Part shown: positions 10,195 to 18,091 of the stretch, piece by piece
Layout: the number at the start of each line of letters is the position of its first letter
Numbering within the stretch: the stretch's first letter is position 1
Assembly: GCA_021323535.1 (NCBI GenBank)
Contig: JAJONO010000006.1
Span: forward strand, 1-64,000
From: Bacteroidota bacterium
Lineage (GTDB): Bacteria > Bacteroidota > Bacteroidia > B-17B0 > Aurantibacillaceae
Direction: 5' to 3'
DNA: 64,000 nucleotides
Position numbers and translations under genes: made by a program
Notes under the pieces: model-generated
What the model saw: only the letters and a program-made list of their open reading frames with translations
Told to the model about the DNA's origin: nothing
The model's database searches: none

Positions 10195-10449
10195 ATGACA
10201 GATTCAATTTCTGATTACTTGACTCGCGTTAGAAATGCGATCAAAGCTAATCACCGCATCGTGGAAGTTCCCCGCACATTAGAGCGCGTATCAAGCCCTG
10301 GTTTACGTAAGTATTCAGGTGCTACTACAATGCCACGTGTATTAAACGGATTAGGTATTGCCATCGTTTCAACTTCTAAAGGTGTTATCACTGATAAAGA
10401 AGCCAAGAAAATGAATGTTGGCGGCGAGATCTTATGTTATATTTCATAA
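10195..10449 (+). CDS. rpsH: 30S ribosomal protein S8 with internal N-domain deletion
   Basis: Ribosomal protein uS8, a primary 16S rRNA binder (helix 21). Family members are about 130 residues; this frame gives only 84. Residues 1-26 ([20 protein letters not shown]...VEVP) match the normal N-terminus, then the sequence jumps to [14 protein letters not shown] and the full C-terminal RNA-binding domain with [12 protein letters not shown] and GGEILCYIS. About 47 residues, the second helix and two strands of the N-terminal domain, are absent with the frame kept. No second S8 copy is present in the window. Either a real in-frame deletion or an assembly collapse. Start and stop are as expected, and rplF follows after 23 nt. 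Confidence 0.9.
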   Translation: MTDSISDYLTRVRNAIKANHRIVEVPRTLERVSSPGLRKYSGATTMPRVLNGLGIAIVSTSKGVITDKEAKKMNVGGEILCYIS

Positions 10450-10455
10450 TTAAGT

Positions 10456-10463
10456 AAAGGAGG
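10456..10463 (+). promoter_or_regulatory. Strong Shine-Dalgarno before rplF
   Basis: AAAGGAGG ends 9 nt before the rplF ATG and is an almost perfect anti-Shine-Dalgarno match. This is unusual in this window, where start codons are mostly preceded by A-rich sequence only. Confidence 0.6.
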
Positions 10464-10472
10464 AAAATTAAC

Positions 10473-11027
10473 ATGTCACGTATAGGAAAAGCCCCAATTA
10501 CAGTACCATCAGGAGTAGAAGTAAGCATCGCTTCAGGTTTAGTAACCGTTAAAGGTTCTAAAGGTACATTAACTCAGAAAGTTGATACAGATATTACAGT
10601 TTCAGTAGATAACGGAGTGGTTTCATTAACCCGTCCAACTGACCAGAAACGTCACAGATCTCTTCACGGTTTATACCGTGCTCTTATTGCCAACATGGTA
10701 AAAGGAGTTAGCGAAGGTTACAAAACCGAGCAAGAGTTAGTGGGTGTAGGTTACCGTGCCTCAAACAAAGGTCAATTACTGGAACTTTCACTAGGATATT
10801 CACACAACATTACTTTTGAATTACCAAAAGAAATTAAAGTTACAACAACAGCAGAAAAAGGTGCAAATCCAAAAATTATTATGGAGTGTGCTGATAAGCA
10901 ATTGTTAGGACTTGTTGCTGCAAAAATTCGTAGCTTACGTAAACCTGAACCATACAAAGGAAAAGGTATTAAGTTTGCTAATGAGGTATTACGTCGTAAG
11001 GCAGGTAAATCAGCAGCTAAAAAATAA
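10473..11027 (+). CDS. rplF: 50S ribosomal protein L6
   Basis: Ribosomal protein uL6 near the sarcin-ricin loop and factor-binding site. The 184-residue product has two repeated L6 domains; the second contains VGVGYRASNKGQLLELSLGYSH (from about residue 90) and the signature RKPEPYKGKGIKFANE near 155-170. It is preceded by one of the few strong Shine-Dalgarno sequences in the window. Confidence 0.98.
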   Translation: MSRIGKAPITVPSGVEVSIASGLVTVKGSKGTLTQKVDTDITVSVDNGVVSLTRPTDQKRHRSLHGLYRALIANMVKGVSEGYKTEQELVGVGYRASNKGQLLELSLGYSHNITFELPKEIKVTTTAEKGANPKIIMECADKQLLGLVAAKIRSLRKPEPYKGKGIKFANEVLRRKAGKSAAKK

Positions 11028-11066
11028 TAAAATAAATTAGATAATCATCTTAAACATATTGCAGAG

Positions 11067-11423
11067 ATGGCACTGAATAAATTAGATAGAAGAACAAGAA
11101 TAAAATTCAAACTTCGTAAAAGAATTAAAGGAACGACTGAAAGTCCACGCCTGAACGTATATCGCAGTAACTCTGAAATCTACGCTCAATTGGTTGATGA
11201 CAAAGCAGGAAAAACCTTATTAGCTGTAGGCTCGGTTGAAAAAACGATCAAATCTGCAAAAGGAACCAAAATCGAAAAAGCGAAAATGGTTGGTAAACTG
11301 ATTGCTGAAAAAGCAGTTGCAAATGGTATCTCTTCAGTAGTATTTGACCGTAGCGGTTTCTTATACCACGGAAGAATTAAATCGTTAGCCGATGGTGCTC
11401 GCGAAGGAGGTTTAAAATTCTAA
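11067..11423 (+). CDS. rplR: 50S ribosomal protein L18
   Basis: Ribosomal protein uL18, a 5S rRNA binder in the central protuberance. The 118-residue product has the [24 protein letters not shown] core and the C-terminal [26 protein letters not shown] signature. It lies 39 nt after rplF and 13 nt before rpsE. Confidence 0.97.
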   Translation: MALNKLDRRTRIKFKLRKRIKGTTESPRLNVYRSNSEIYAQLVDDKAGKTLLAVGSVEKTIKSAKGTKIEKAKMVGKLIAEKAVANGISSVVFDRSGFLYHGRIKSLADGAREGGLKF

Positions 11424-11436
11424 AAATATTAAAGTA

Positions 11437-11955
11437 ATGTCAAAAGAAGTAGTAAAACGCGTTAAATCAAGCGACATTGAATTAAAAGATAAATTAGTTG
11501 CCGTACAACGTGTAACTAAAGTTACCAAAGGTGGCCGTCACTTCAGCTTCGCTGCAATCGTTGTGGTTGGAAACGAAAAAGGAGTAATCGGGCAAGGTCT
11601 CGGTAAAGCCAATGAGGTAACTGATGCTATCACAAAAGGTATCGAAGATGCTAAAAAAAGCCTGGTGAAAGTGCCTGTATTAAACGGTACAGTTCCACAT
11701 CCACAGGAAGGTAAATTTGGTGGAGCACGTGTGTTCTTAAAACCTGCTGCTCACGGTACTGGTGTAATCGCCGGTGGTGCGATGCGTGCAGTATTAGAGA
11801 GCGTAGGGGTAACCGACGTATTAGCAAAATCAAAAGGTTCAAGTAACCCACACAACGTGGTAAAAGCAACCTTGGACGCGTTAATGAAAATGCGTGATCC
11901 TATCACTGTTGCTCAGCAACGTGGAATTAAATTAGACAAAGTATTCAACGGTTAA
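11437..11955 (+). CDS. rpsE: 30S ribosomal protein S5
   Basis: Ribosomal protein uS5 at the mRNA entry tunnel, important for decoding accuracy. The 172-residue product has the dsRNA-binding-like N-domain with [20 protein letters not shown] (about residues 27-46) and the C-domain [19 protein letters not shown] (about 106-124). rpmD follows 11 nt downstream. Confidence 0.98.
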   Translation: MSKEVVKRVKSSDIELKDKLVAVQRVTKVTKGGRHFSFAAIVVVGNEKGVIGQGLGKANEVTDAITKGIEDAKKSLVKVPVLNGTVPHPQEGKFGGARVFLKPAAHGTGVIAGGAMRAVLESVGVTDVLAKSKGSSNPHNVVKATLDALMKMRDPITVAQQRGIKLDKVFNG

Positions 11956-11966
11956 TAGAAGCAATC

Positions 11967-12146
11967 ATGGCAAAAGTAAAAATCACTTTAGTTAAAGGTA
12001 CTTCAAAACGTACCCCGGTTCAAAGAGCAACATTAACTGCTTTAGGATTCAAAAGGTCATACCAGACTATCGAAAAGGATGTAAATCCTGCTATTCAGGG
12101 AATGATCAATCAAGTTAAACATTTATTAAAAGTAGAAAATATCTAA
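11967..12146 (+). CDS. rpmD: 50S ribosomal protein L30
   Basis: Ribosomal protein uL30, 59 residues. Translation of this short frame gives MAKVKITLVKGTSKRTPVQR near the N-terminus, then TLTALGF, and ends with MINQVKHLLKVENI, the hallmark pattern of bacterial L30. It sits between rpsE (11 nt) and rplO (3 nt), the standard place for rpmD. Confidence 0.95.
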   Translation: MAKVKITLVKGTSKRTPVQRATLTALGFKRSYQTIEKDVNPAIQGMINQVKHLLKVENI

Positions 12147-12149
12147 GTA

Positions 12150-12602
12150 ATGAAATTAAGTGGATTAAGACCTGCAAAAGGTTCCGTTAAAACAAACTTC
12201 CGCCGCGGTCGCGGTCAGGGTTCCGGTGGTGGTGGTACCGCTACACGTGGTCATAAAGGTGCCCAGTCGCGTTCAGGTCACTCTTACAAACGCGGTTTCG
12301 AAGGTGGACAGATGCCTTTACAGCGTCGTTTACCTAAGTTTGGATTTAAAAACATTAACCGTGTTGAATACCGTGGTATTAACCTTGATACTATCCAGAA
12401 ATTAGTTGAAAGCGCTAAAATCAGCGAAGTAACTTTTGATATACTTATTAAAAACGGTCTTGCATCTAAAAACGATGTTGTGAAAATCATGGGCCGTGGG
12501 GAGTTAAAATCAAAAGTAGATATTAAAGTTCACGCCTTCACAGCTTCTGCTAAAAAAGCAATCGAAGAAAAAGGCGGATCTGCAACTGAAGTAAAAAAAT
12601 AA
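12150..12602 (+). CDS. rplO: 50S ribosomal protein L15
   Basis: Ribosomal protein uL15, a late-assembly protein linking rRNA domains. The 150-residue product has the glycine/arginine-rich N-terminal arm RRGRGQGSGGGGTATRGHKG (about residues 18-37) and GFEGGQMPLQRRLPKFGF. It is followed by 52 nt of AT-rich sequence and secY. Confidence 0.97.
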   Translation: MKLSGLRPAKGSVKTNFRRGRGQGSGGGGTATRGHKGAQSRSGHSYKRGFEGGQMPLQRRLPKFGFKNINRVEYRGINLDTIQKLVESAKISEVTFDILIKNGLASKNDVVKIMGRGELKSKVDIKVHAFTASAKKAIEEKGGSATEVKK

Positions 12603-12654
12603 ACAGATACTTTAACCCTTAGGGAATAAAAAGACAACAAACACAAAGTAACTT

Positions 12655-13986
12655 ATGAAGCGTTTTTTAGACACACTTCGCAATATCTGGACGATTGAAG
12701 AGCTAAGGCAGCGTATTATTGTAACGATTGGCCTGGTTCTCATTTACCGTTTGGGTTCGTTCGTGGTTCTTCCGGGAATCAACGTTGACGAGCTTAACAG
12801 CGCCCGTAGTACAAGCGAAGCCGGTGGTCTTGTAAATCTTATTAACCTCTTCGCTGGTGGAGCGTTTTTACGTGCATCCATTTTCGGACTTGGTATTATG
12901 CCTTACATTACCGCATCCATCATTATCCAGCTTTTAGGAATGGCGGTTCCTTATTTCCAGAAACTTCAGAGAGAAGGCGAGAGTGGTCGTAAAAAGATCA
13001 ACCAGTACACCCGTTTCTTAACCATCGGTGTTACCGCGGTTCAGGCTCCAGGTTATATTGCTTCTATCAAATCAACTGCTCCTAACGCATTCACCGATCT
13101 TTCTACGCTCTGGTGGGTTCAATCTATCTTCATCCTCGTTACCGGAACTATGTTCGTAATGTGGTTAGGAGAGAGAATCACGGATAAGGGTTTAGGAAAC
13201 GGTATTTCTTTGATCATCATGATAGGTATCATTTCCCGCTTACCATTTGCATTCACATCTGAATTAAAAGGAAGAATGAGCGGCAATGGCGGTTTAATTA
13301 TATTCCTGATCGAATTAGTGATCTTATTGCTTGTCATTGTTGGAAGTATTATGCTCGTTCAGGGAACCCGACGAATACCGGTCCAGTTTGCCAAAAAGAT
13401 TGTCGGTAATAAACAATATGGTGGTGTTCGCCAGTACATTCCTTTAAAAGTGAACGCTGCCGGGGTTATGCCAATCATTTTTGCCCAGGCCATCATGTTC
13501 ATTCCTGCTGCTATCTCTGGTTTCTCTGGAAGCGGAGGAGGAATCTTCCAGGAAAGATATGGTTTCTGGTACAACTTTATTTTTGCGATCCTAATCATTC
13601 TTTTCACATACTTCTATACTGCGATTATGGTTAACCCTAACCAACTGGCCGACGATATGAAGCGTAATGGAGGATTTATTCCGGGTGTAAAACCAGGAAA
13701 GAAAACAGCTGAATTTATTGATCAGGTAATGAGCAGAATTACACTTCCGGGATCATTGTTCCTTGCCGGTGTAGCTATCATGCCTGCTTTTGCACAACAA
13801 TTGAATATTAACTCTGCCTTTGCAGATTTCTACGGGGGAACCTCATTGCTCATCCTTGTAGGTGTGGTATTGGATACTCTTCAACAGATTGAAACATACC
13901 TGTTAAACCGTCACTACGATGGTTTAATGAAATCGGGAAGGATTAAAGGTCGTGGTGCTAATGCCATGATGGTACAACAAGGTTAA
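12655..13986 (+). CDS. secY: Protein translocase subunit SecY
   Basis: Channel subunit of the Sec translocon in the inner membrane. The 443-residue product has about ten hydrophobic segments, the plug region after TM1, FGLGIMPYITASIIIQLL in TM2 (about residues 78-95) and the cytosolic loop NPNQLADDMKRNGGFIPGVKPG (about 326-347). infA starts 10 nt later; the map (methionine aminopeptidase) gene often found between secY and infA in Bacteroidota is absent here. Confidence 0.98.
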   Translation: MKRFLDTLRNIWTIEELRQRIIVTIGLVLIYRLGSFVVLPGINVDELNSARSTSEAGGLVNLINLFAGGAFLRASIFGLGIMPYITASIIIQLLGMAVPYFQKLQREGESGRKKINQYTRFLTIGVTAVQAPGYIASIKSTAPNAFTDLSTLWWVQSIFILVTGTMFVMWLGERITDKGLGNGISLIIMIGIISRLPFAFTSELKGRMSGNGGLIIFLIELVILLLVIVGSIMLVQGTRRIPVQFAKKIVGNKQYGGVRQYIPLKVNAAGVMPIIFAQAIMFIPAAISGFSGSGGGIFQERYGFWYNFIFAILIILFTYFYTAIMVNPNQLADDMKRNGGFIPGVKPGKKTAEFIDQVMSRITLPGSLFLAGVAIMPAFAQQLNINSAFADFYGGTSLLILVGVVLDTLQQIETYLLNRHYDGLMKSGRIKGRGANAMMVQQG

Positions 13987-13996
13987 GAGGAACTAG

Positions 13997-14215
13997 ATGG
14001 CAAAACAGGCAAATATTGAAATTGATGGAACTATCGTAGAAGCGCTTAGTAATGCCATGTTCAGAGTGGAGCTGGAAAACGGACACGTTGTAACGGCACA
14101 CATTTCTGGTAAAATGAGAATGCACTACATCAAAATTTTACCTGGTGATAAAGTAAGATTAGAAATGAGTCCATACGACCTCACAAAAGCAAGGATTTCA
14201 TTCAGATATAAATAA
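13997..14215 (+). CDS. infA: Translation initiation factor IF-1
   Basis: IF-1, a single S1/OB-fold protein that occupies the 30S A site during initiation. The 72-residue product contains [20 protein letters not shown] and [26 protein letters not shown], which are diagnostic. It directly follows secY and precedes rpmJ, separated by a short gap carrying a perfect inverted repeat. Confidence 0.97.
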   Translation: MAKQANIEIDGTIVEALSNAMFRVELENGHVVTAHISGKMRMHYIKILPGDKVRLEMSPYDLTKARISFRYK

Positions 14216-14226
14216 AAACAAAGACA

Positions 14227-14251
14227 CACATGAAAGCTGAGTTTTCATGTG
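14227..14251 (+). ncRNA. Hairpin between infA and rpmJ
   Basis: CACATGAAA (14227-14235) and TTTCATGTG (14243-14251) form a perfect 9-bp stem with a 7-nt loop, 17 nt before the rpmJ ATG. There is no T-run. Possible roles are mRNA processing, attenuation, or occlusion of the rpmJ start region; the function is not determined. Confidence 0.4.
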
Positions 14252-14268
14252 AAAAAAGTAAATATAAC

Positions 14269-14385
14269 ATGAAAGTTAGAGCATCTATAAAAAAGAGAAG
14301 CGCGGATTGCAAAATCGTTCGCCGCAACGGAAAATTGTACGTTATTAACAAGAAAAACCCAAAATTCAAACAAAGACAGAAGTAA
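14269..14385 (+). CDS. rpmJ: 50S ribosomal protein L36
   Basis: Ribosomal protein bL36, 38 residues: [20 protein letters not shown], then [18 protein letters not shown]. It keeps one cysteine (position 14) but lacks the full CCCH zinc set of the zinc-binding form, so it is the zinc-independent type. It follows infA and precedes rpsM, as expected for the spc-alpha junction. Confidence 0.95.
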   Translation: MKVRASIKKRSADCKIVRRNGKLYVINKKNPKFKQRQK

Positions 14386-14391
14386 TTCTTC

Positions 14392-14399
14392 TATCTTTG
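14392..14399 (+). promoter_or_regulatory. -7 box before rpsM
   Basis: TATCTTTG matches the TAnnTTTG -7 consensus and lies 26 nt before the rpsM ATG, just after the rpmJ stop. No TTG is present at the expected -33 distance, so this is a weaker candidate for an internal promoter of the alpha-type group. Confidence 0.4.
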
Positions 14400-14425
14400 C
14401 AAACCTTTTTAAAACCTAGAAAAAG

Positions 14426-14803
14426 ATGGCACGTATAGCCGGTATAGATTTACCAAAAAATAAAAGAGGCATTATAGGATTAACCTATATCTTTGGTGTT
14501 GGTCCAAGCAGAGCCGCAAAAATTCTGAACCAAGCAGGTATTCACCACGATAAAAAAGTGAGCGAGTGGAGCGACGATGAGCAAAATGCCATCCGTAACT
14601 ACATTAACGCCAGCTTTAAGGTGGAAGGTGCTTTAAGATCTGAAGTTCAGTTAAACATTAAACGTTTGACCGATATCAATAGCTATCGTGGAAGCCGTCA
14701 CCGTAATGGGTTACCGGTTCGTGGTCAGCGCTCAAAAACTAACGCACGTACACGTAAGGGACGTCGTAAGACAATTGCCAACAAGAAAATGGCAGCTAAA
14801 TAA
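14426..14803 (+). CDS. rpsM: 30S ribosomal protein S13
   Basis: Ribosomal protein uS13 of the 30S head, contacting the P-site tRNA. The 125-residue product begins [21 protein letters not shown] and has the helix-two-turn-helix [12 protein letters not shown]. The basic tail [20 protein letters not shown] is intact. It is the first gene of the alpha-type group; rpsK follows after 24 nt. Confidence 0.98.
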   Translation: MARIAGIDLPKNKRGIIGLTYIFGVGPSRAAKILNQAGIHHDKKVSEWSDDEQNAIRNYINASFKVEGALRSEVQLNIKRLTDINSYRGSRHRNGLPVRGQRSKTNARTRKGRRKTIANKKMAAK

Positions 14804-14827
14804 TAATTAATAGATTCCGAATATAAA

Positions 14828-15238
14828 ATGGCAAAACAACAACAACAAACCACTACAGCTAAGGCAACATCGCGTAAGCGTACTGTAAAAGTTGAAGCGA
14901 GTGGGGAAGCTCATATCAATGCTACATTTAACAACATCATTATCTCTTTAACCAATATTTCTGGTCAGGTTATTTCCTGGAGCAGTGCTGGTAAAATGGG
15001 ATTCCGTGGTTCTAAAAAGAACACTCCTTACGCAGCTCAGATGGCAGCGCAGGATTGCGGAAAAGTAGCTTATGAAGCAGGATTACGTAAAGTAAAAGTG
15101 TTCGTAAAAGGACCAGGAGCGGGAAGAGAAAGTGCAATCAGAACAATTGCAGCTTCAGGAATCGAAGTGTCGGAAATCATGGATATTACTCCAATTCCTC
15201 ACAACGGTTGCCGTCCTCCAAAACGTCGTCGCGTATAA
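14828..15238 (+). CDS. rpsK: 30S ribosomal protein S11
   Basis: Ribosomal protein uS11 on the 30S platform. The 136-residue product has a Gln/Thr-rich N-terminal extension (residues 1-20), then [18 protein letters not shown] and [20 protein letters not shown], and ends with [12 protein letters not shown], the canonical C-terminus. The 146-nt gap to rpsD holds a large nested stem structure. Confidence 0.98.
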   Translation: MAKQQQQTTTAKATSRKRTVKVEASGEAHINATFNNIIISLTNISGQVISWSSAGKMGFRGSKKNTPYAAQMAAQDCGKVAYEAGLRKVKVFVKGPGAGRESAIRTIAASGIEVSEIMDITPIPHNGCRPPKRRRV

Positions 15239-15260
15239 TAAAATAAATAAAAGCCGGTCA

Positions 15261-15358
15261 CGAAGCGAGTTTATTCTGCTTTGGGATTAGGAGCTGCTGA
15301 TCTACAGGATCTTCAGCTTAAATAATAACCCGGCCAAAGCAGATCAGAGATCGCTTCG
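15261..15358 (+). ncRNA. Nested-stem RNA element before rpsD, candidate S4 leader
   Basis: Three nested paired regions are visible. Outer: CGAAGCGA (15261-15268) with TCGCTTCG (15351-15358). Middle: TCTGCTTTGG (15275-15284) with CCAAAGCAGA (15334-15343), 10 bp perfect. Inner: AGCTG..GATC (15292-15302) with GATC..CAGCT (15308-15318). The element ends 26 nt before the rpsD ATG and has no T-run, so it is not a simple terminator. Leaders of r-protein genes bound by S4 are known in other bacteria, and a Bacteroidia S4 leader class has been proposed as far as I recall; membership here is inferred. Confidence 0.65.
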
Positions 15359-15384
15359 GCCTTAACAAAAAACAATTATTTAAA

Positions 15385-15990
15385 ATGGCAAGGTACACAG
15401 GCCCAAAATCAAAAATCGCGCGTAAATTCAAGGAGCCAATTTTCGGCCCAGATAAAGCGCTTGAAAAGAAAAATTACCCTCCGGGGCAGCACGGTCTTTC
15501 TAAAAAGCGTGCAAAACAATCCGAGTATGCTGTTCAGTTAATGGAAAAGCAGAAAGCAAAATACACTTATGGTATTTTGGAAAAGCAATTCGCTAAAATT
15601 TTCGACAAAGCAGCGCGCTCGCACGGAATTACAGGCGAAGTATTACTTCAACTGATCGAGAGCCGCTTAGATAACGTTGTTTACCGTTTAGGTATTGCGC
15701 CTAGCCGTCGTGCTGCGCGTCAATTAGTATCTCATGCACACATTACAGTGAATGGAAGCGTTGTTAACATTGCTTCGTTTACATTAAAAGCAGGAGACGT
15801 TATTGGAGTACGTGAAAAGTCACAATCTTTGGAAACCATAGTTAATTCTATTTCTGGAACAGTAAATAAATACCCATGGTTGGAATTCGACAGAAACTCT
15901 ATGAGCGGTAAGTTCATTAACCGTCCTGAGCGCTCACAGATCCCTGAGAACATCAAGGAACAACTGATCGTCGAGTTGTACTCTAAATAA
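15385..15990 (+). CDS. rpsD: 30S ribosomal protein S4
   Basis: Ribosomal protein uS4, the 5'-domain assembly initiator of 16S rRNA and often an autoregulator. The 201-residue product begins [21 protein letters not shown]. An S4 RNA-binding domain, [22 protein letters not shown], starts near residue 93. It has no zinc cysteines. The structured leader upstream suggests post-transcriptional control, perhaps by S4 itself. rpoA follows after 32 nt. Confidence 0.98.
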   Translation: MARYTGPKSKIARKFKEPIFGPDKALEKKNYPPGQHGLSKKRAKQSEYAVQLMEKQKAKYTYGILEKQFAKIFDKAARSHGITGEVLLQLIESRLDNVVYRLGIAPSRRAARQLVSHAHITVNGSVVNIASFTLKAGDVIGVREKSQSLETIVNSISGTVNKYPWLEFDRNSMSGKFINRPERSQIPENIKEQLIVELYSK

Positions 15991-16022
15991 TAAATAAATT
16001 ACAAACTATATAAGCTTATAAT

Positions 16023-17015
16023 ATGGCAATTTTAAATTTCGTAAAACCTGATAAAGTTGTAATGATCAACTCAACTGAAACTACTGGTCAGTTTGAGTTC
16101 AGACCACTTGAGCCGGGTTTTGGTATCACAATTGGTAACTCTCTGCGTCGTATTTTATTATCGTCGCTTGAAGGTTATGCGGTTACCAGCGTGCGAATTG
16201 AGGGGGTTGATCATGAATTCTCAACCGTAAAAGGTGTTGTAGAAGACGTAACTGAAATTGTACTGAACTTAAAACAGGTTCGTTTTAAGAAACAACTGGA
16301 TAACCACGATAACGAAAAAGTTACCGTGCACTTTGCCGGAAGCGATAAATTCACAGCCGGAGATATCGGAAAATATGTAAACGGTTTCCAGATCCTTAAC
16401 CCGGATCTTGTAATCTTTAACTGCGATTCTTCTGTACGTTTAAAAATGGAACTTACAATCGAGCGTGGCCGCGGTTACGTTCCTTCTGAAGAAAACAAAT
16501 CGAACAGCGCTCCAAACGGAACCATTTTTATCGATTCGATTTACACGCCAATCAAAAATGTAAAATATACCATCGAAAACTATCGTGTAGAACAAAAAAC
16601 CGACTACGAGCGTTTGATCATGGATATCGTTACCGATGGCTCTATTCATCCGAAAGAAGCTTTAAAAGAAGCTGCTAAGATCCTTATCTTCCACTTTATG
16701 TTATTCTCAGACGAGAAAATCACTCTCGATACCGAAGAAAAACGTAACGAAGAAGAATTTGATGAAACAAGCCTTCACATGCGCCAGTTACTCAAAACCA
16801 AACTGGTTGATATGGACCTTTCAGTTCGTGCGTTAAACTGCTTAAAAGCTGCTGATGTTGAGACCTTAGGAGAACTTGTATCATTCAACAAAAACGACCT
16901 TTTGAAATTCCGCAACTTTGGTAAAAAATCACTTACTGAACTTGAAGACTTAGTACAGGCAAAAGGATTACAGTTCGGAATGAACGTATTAAAATACAAA
17001 TTAGATAAAGATTAA
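16023..17015 (+). CDS. rpoA: DNA-directed RNA polymerase subunit alpha
   Basis: RNA polymerase alpha subunit: dimerises and nucleates core assembly. The 330-residue product has the N-terminal domain with [20 protein letters not shown] (about residues 31-50). The C-terminal domain, [20 protein letters not shown], starts near residue 261, followed by [17 protein letters not shown], which contacts DNA and regulators. rplQ follows after a 75-nt gap that holds a heptad-repeat hairpin. Confidence 0.98.
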   Translation: MAILNFVKPDKVVMINSTETTGQFEFRPLEPGFGITIGNSLRRILLSSLEGYAVTSVRIEGVDHEFSTVKGVVEDVTEIVLNLKQVRFKKQLDNHDNEKVTVHFAGSDKFTAGDIGKYVNGFQILNPDLVIFNCDSSVRLKMELTIERGRGYVPSEENKSNSAPNGTIFIDSIYTPIKNVKYTIENYRVEQKTDYERLIMDIVTDGSIHPKEALKEAAKILIFHFMLFSDEKITLDTEEKRNEEEFDETSLHMRQLLKTKLVDMDLSVRALNCLKAADVETLGELVSFNKNDLLKFRNFGKKSLTELEDLVQAKGLQFGMNVLKYKLDKD

Positions 17016-17026
17016 TAATAAATAGA

Positions 17027-17079
17027 GCCAAGAGGCAAGAATCAAGAAAAGTCTTGAATCTTCAATCTTGATTCCTGAA
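17027..17079. repeat. Heptad-periodic hairpin between rpoA and rplQ
   Basis: The left arm reads as 7-nt units of the form CAAGANN (17027-17047), the loop is AAAG, and the right arm (17052-17079) is the reverse-complement pattern TCTTGAATCTTCAATCTTGATT. AATCAAGA/TCTTGATT is a perfect pairing in one register. It resembles the elements at 42604-42677 and 45320-45366. No T-run follows, so it is not a standard terminator. Confidence 0.55.
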
Positions 17080-17090
17080 TCCATAAGAAA

Positions 17091-17552
17091 ATGAGACACG
17101 GAGATAAAATAAATAATTTAGGTAGAAAGACCGCTCACCGTCAGGCTTTATTAAGCAACCTGGCGTGTGCTCTTATCGAGAACAAGCGTATTTTTACCAC
17201 ATTGGCAAAAGCTAAAGCTTTACGTACTTATGTTGAGCCAATCATTACAAAAAGCAAAACCGACAGCACTCATAGCCGTCGTGTTGCTTTCAGTTACCTT
17301 GGAAATAAAGAAGCTGTAAGCGCTTTATTTAAAGATGTAGCAGGAAAAGTGGCTGACCGTAAAGGTGGTTATACCCGCATCATTAAAACAGGTAACCGTC
17401 AGGGCGACGCTGCTGAAATGGCAATGATTGAACTGGTTGATTTCAACGAGATCTACAACAGCAAAACATCTGCTGATACAACAGCTAAGAAAACTACCCG
17501 CCGTAGCCGCGCTAAAAAGAGCGATAAAGCTGGCGATGACAAAGCAGAATAA
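17091..17552 (+). CDS. rplQ: 50S ribosomal protein L17
   Basis: Ribosomal protein bL17. The 153-residue product begins [24 protein letters not shown] and includes the family segment [23 protein letters not shown] (about residues 94-116). The final 30 residues are a lysine-rich charged tail common in Bacteroidota L17. It is the last gene of the ribosomal cluster and is followed by a strong intrinsic terminator. Confidence 0.98.
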   Translation: MRHGDKINNLGRKTAHRQALLSNLACALIENKRIFTTLAKAKALRTYVEPIITKSKTDSTHSRRVAFSYLGNKEAVSALFKDVAGKVADRKGGYTRIIKTGNRQGDAAEMAMIELVDFNEIYNSKTSADTTAKKTTRRSRAKKSDKAGDDKAE

Positions 17553-17569
17553 AATTCCATTCATATCAA

Positions 17570-17597
17570 AAAAAGGCCGCTATTTGCGGCCTTTTTT
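17570..17597 (+). terminator. Intrinsic terminator after rplQ
   Basis: AAAAAGGCCGC-TATTT-GCGGCCTTTTTT forms a stem of about 11 bp followed by a T-run, 18 nt after the rplQ stop. It closes the ribosomal gene cluster. Confidence 0.9.
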
Positions 17598-17656
17598 CGT
17601 TTTACGAAACTCCTTTTTGGCTTAATGTAATTTTTTTATTTCAGATCTGGTAATTC

Positions 17657-17664
17657 TAATTTTG
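17657..17664 (+). promoter_or_regulatory. -7 box before first small lipoprotein
   Basis: TAATTTTG matches TAnnTTTG and lies 29 nt before the ATG of the lipoprotein gene. A TTG is not seen at the ideal -33 position. An independent promoter is expected because the rplQ terminator lies just upstream. Confidence 0.45.
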
Positions 17665-17693
17665 CGCCATAATAATTAAAAAAAGATCTAAAA

Positions 17694-17912
17694 ATGAAAA
17701 AAGCCCTTTTAATCGCCTCAGTTACGACTGTACTCATGACCTCATGTAAAAAAGACTACACTTGCGAATGTTCATCAACCGGTGGTGGAACGACCAGTTC
17801 TGCCTCAGTTACTTTTCATGCTACAAAGAAAAAAGCTAAAGAATCGTGTAATGCCCAGGCTACCGCTTCCAGCGGTGGAACCACGGTTACAATGACCTGT
17901 GCGTTAAAATAA
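17694..17912 (+). CDS. Small Cys-rich lipoprotein (paralog 1 of 3)
   Basis: Unrecognised 72-residue protein with a lipoprotein signal peptide: MKKALLIASVTTVLMTSCKK, lipobox MTSC with Cys18 as the acylation site. The mature part has TCEC (residues 24-27), a third cysteine position near 52 and the ending CALK. Two proteins encoded just downstream share the layout: lipobox, KKD/RKD, TCxC, a Thr/Ser-rich middle, one Cys in a K/G-rich segment, and C(A/E)LK at the end. The four mature cysteines could form disulfides. It has its own -7 box and terminator. Function unknown. Confidence 0.8.
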   Translation: MKKALLIASVTTVLMTSCKKDYTCECSSTGGGTTSSASVTFHATKKKAKESCNAQATASSGGTTVTMTCALK

Positions 17913-17917
17913 TGCCT

Positions 17918-17944
17918 AAAAGCCGTTTAAAAGAACGGCTTTTT
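17918..17944 (+). terminator. Intrinsic terminator after lipoprotein 1
   Basis: AAAAGCCGTT-taaaag-AACGGCTTTT forms a 10-bp stem followed by T residues, 5 nt after the stop codon. Confidence 0.85.
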
Positions 17945-18002
17945 GCTTAAGACCACAGAAACACCCAAAAACCATTTGAATTTTAACAAATTATTAAGCT
18001 AT

Positions 18003-18020
18003 ACCCAGTTACGGGGATTT
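18003..18020 (+). promoter_or_regulatory. ACCC-N-GGGGATTT motif upstream of lipoprotein 2
   Basis: ACCCAGTTACGGGGATTT lies 14 nt upstream of the -33 TTG for the next gene. Three similar copies occur in other intergenic regions (30311, 32479, 39784). This is the most divergent copy, being 1 nt shorter between the C and G runs. Possible operator; the binding factor is unknown. Confidence 0.4.
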
Positions 18021-18033
18021 TTTTCCTTCTTAC

Positions 18034-18063
18034 TTGGTAAATTAAAATTAACACCTATCTTTG
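18034..18063 (+). promoter_or_regulatory. Promoter of lipoprotein 2-3 genes
   Basis: TTG at 18034-18036, a 19-nt spacer and TATCTTTG at 18056-18063 are an exact match to the Bacteroidota promoter pattern. The predicted leader before the ATG at 18092 is about 25 nt. Confidence 0.8.
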
Positions 18064-18091
18064 CCCCATTATTAACCAAAAAAACATTCAA

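Noticed and set aside
10195-10449. rpsH as a frameshifted pseudogene
   Set aside because: Both halves are in one frame with no stop and good codon use, so a deletion or assembly collapse fits better than a frameshift.
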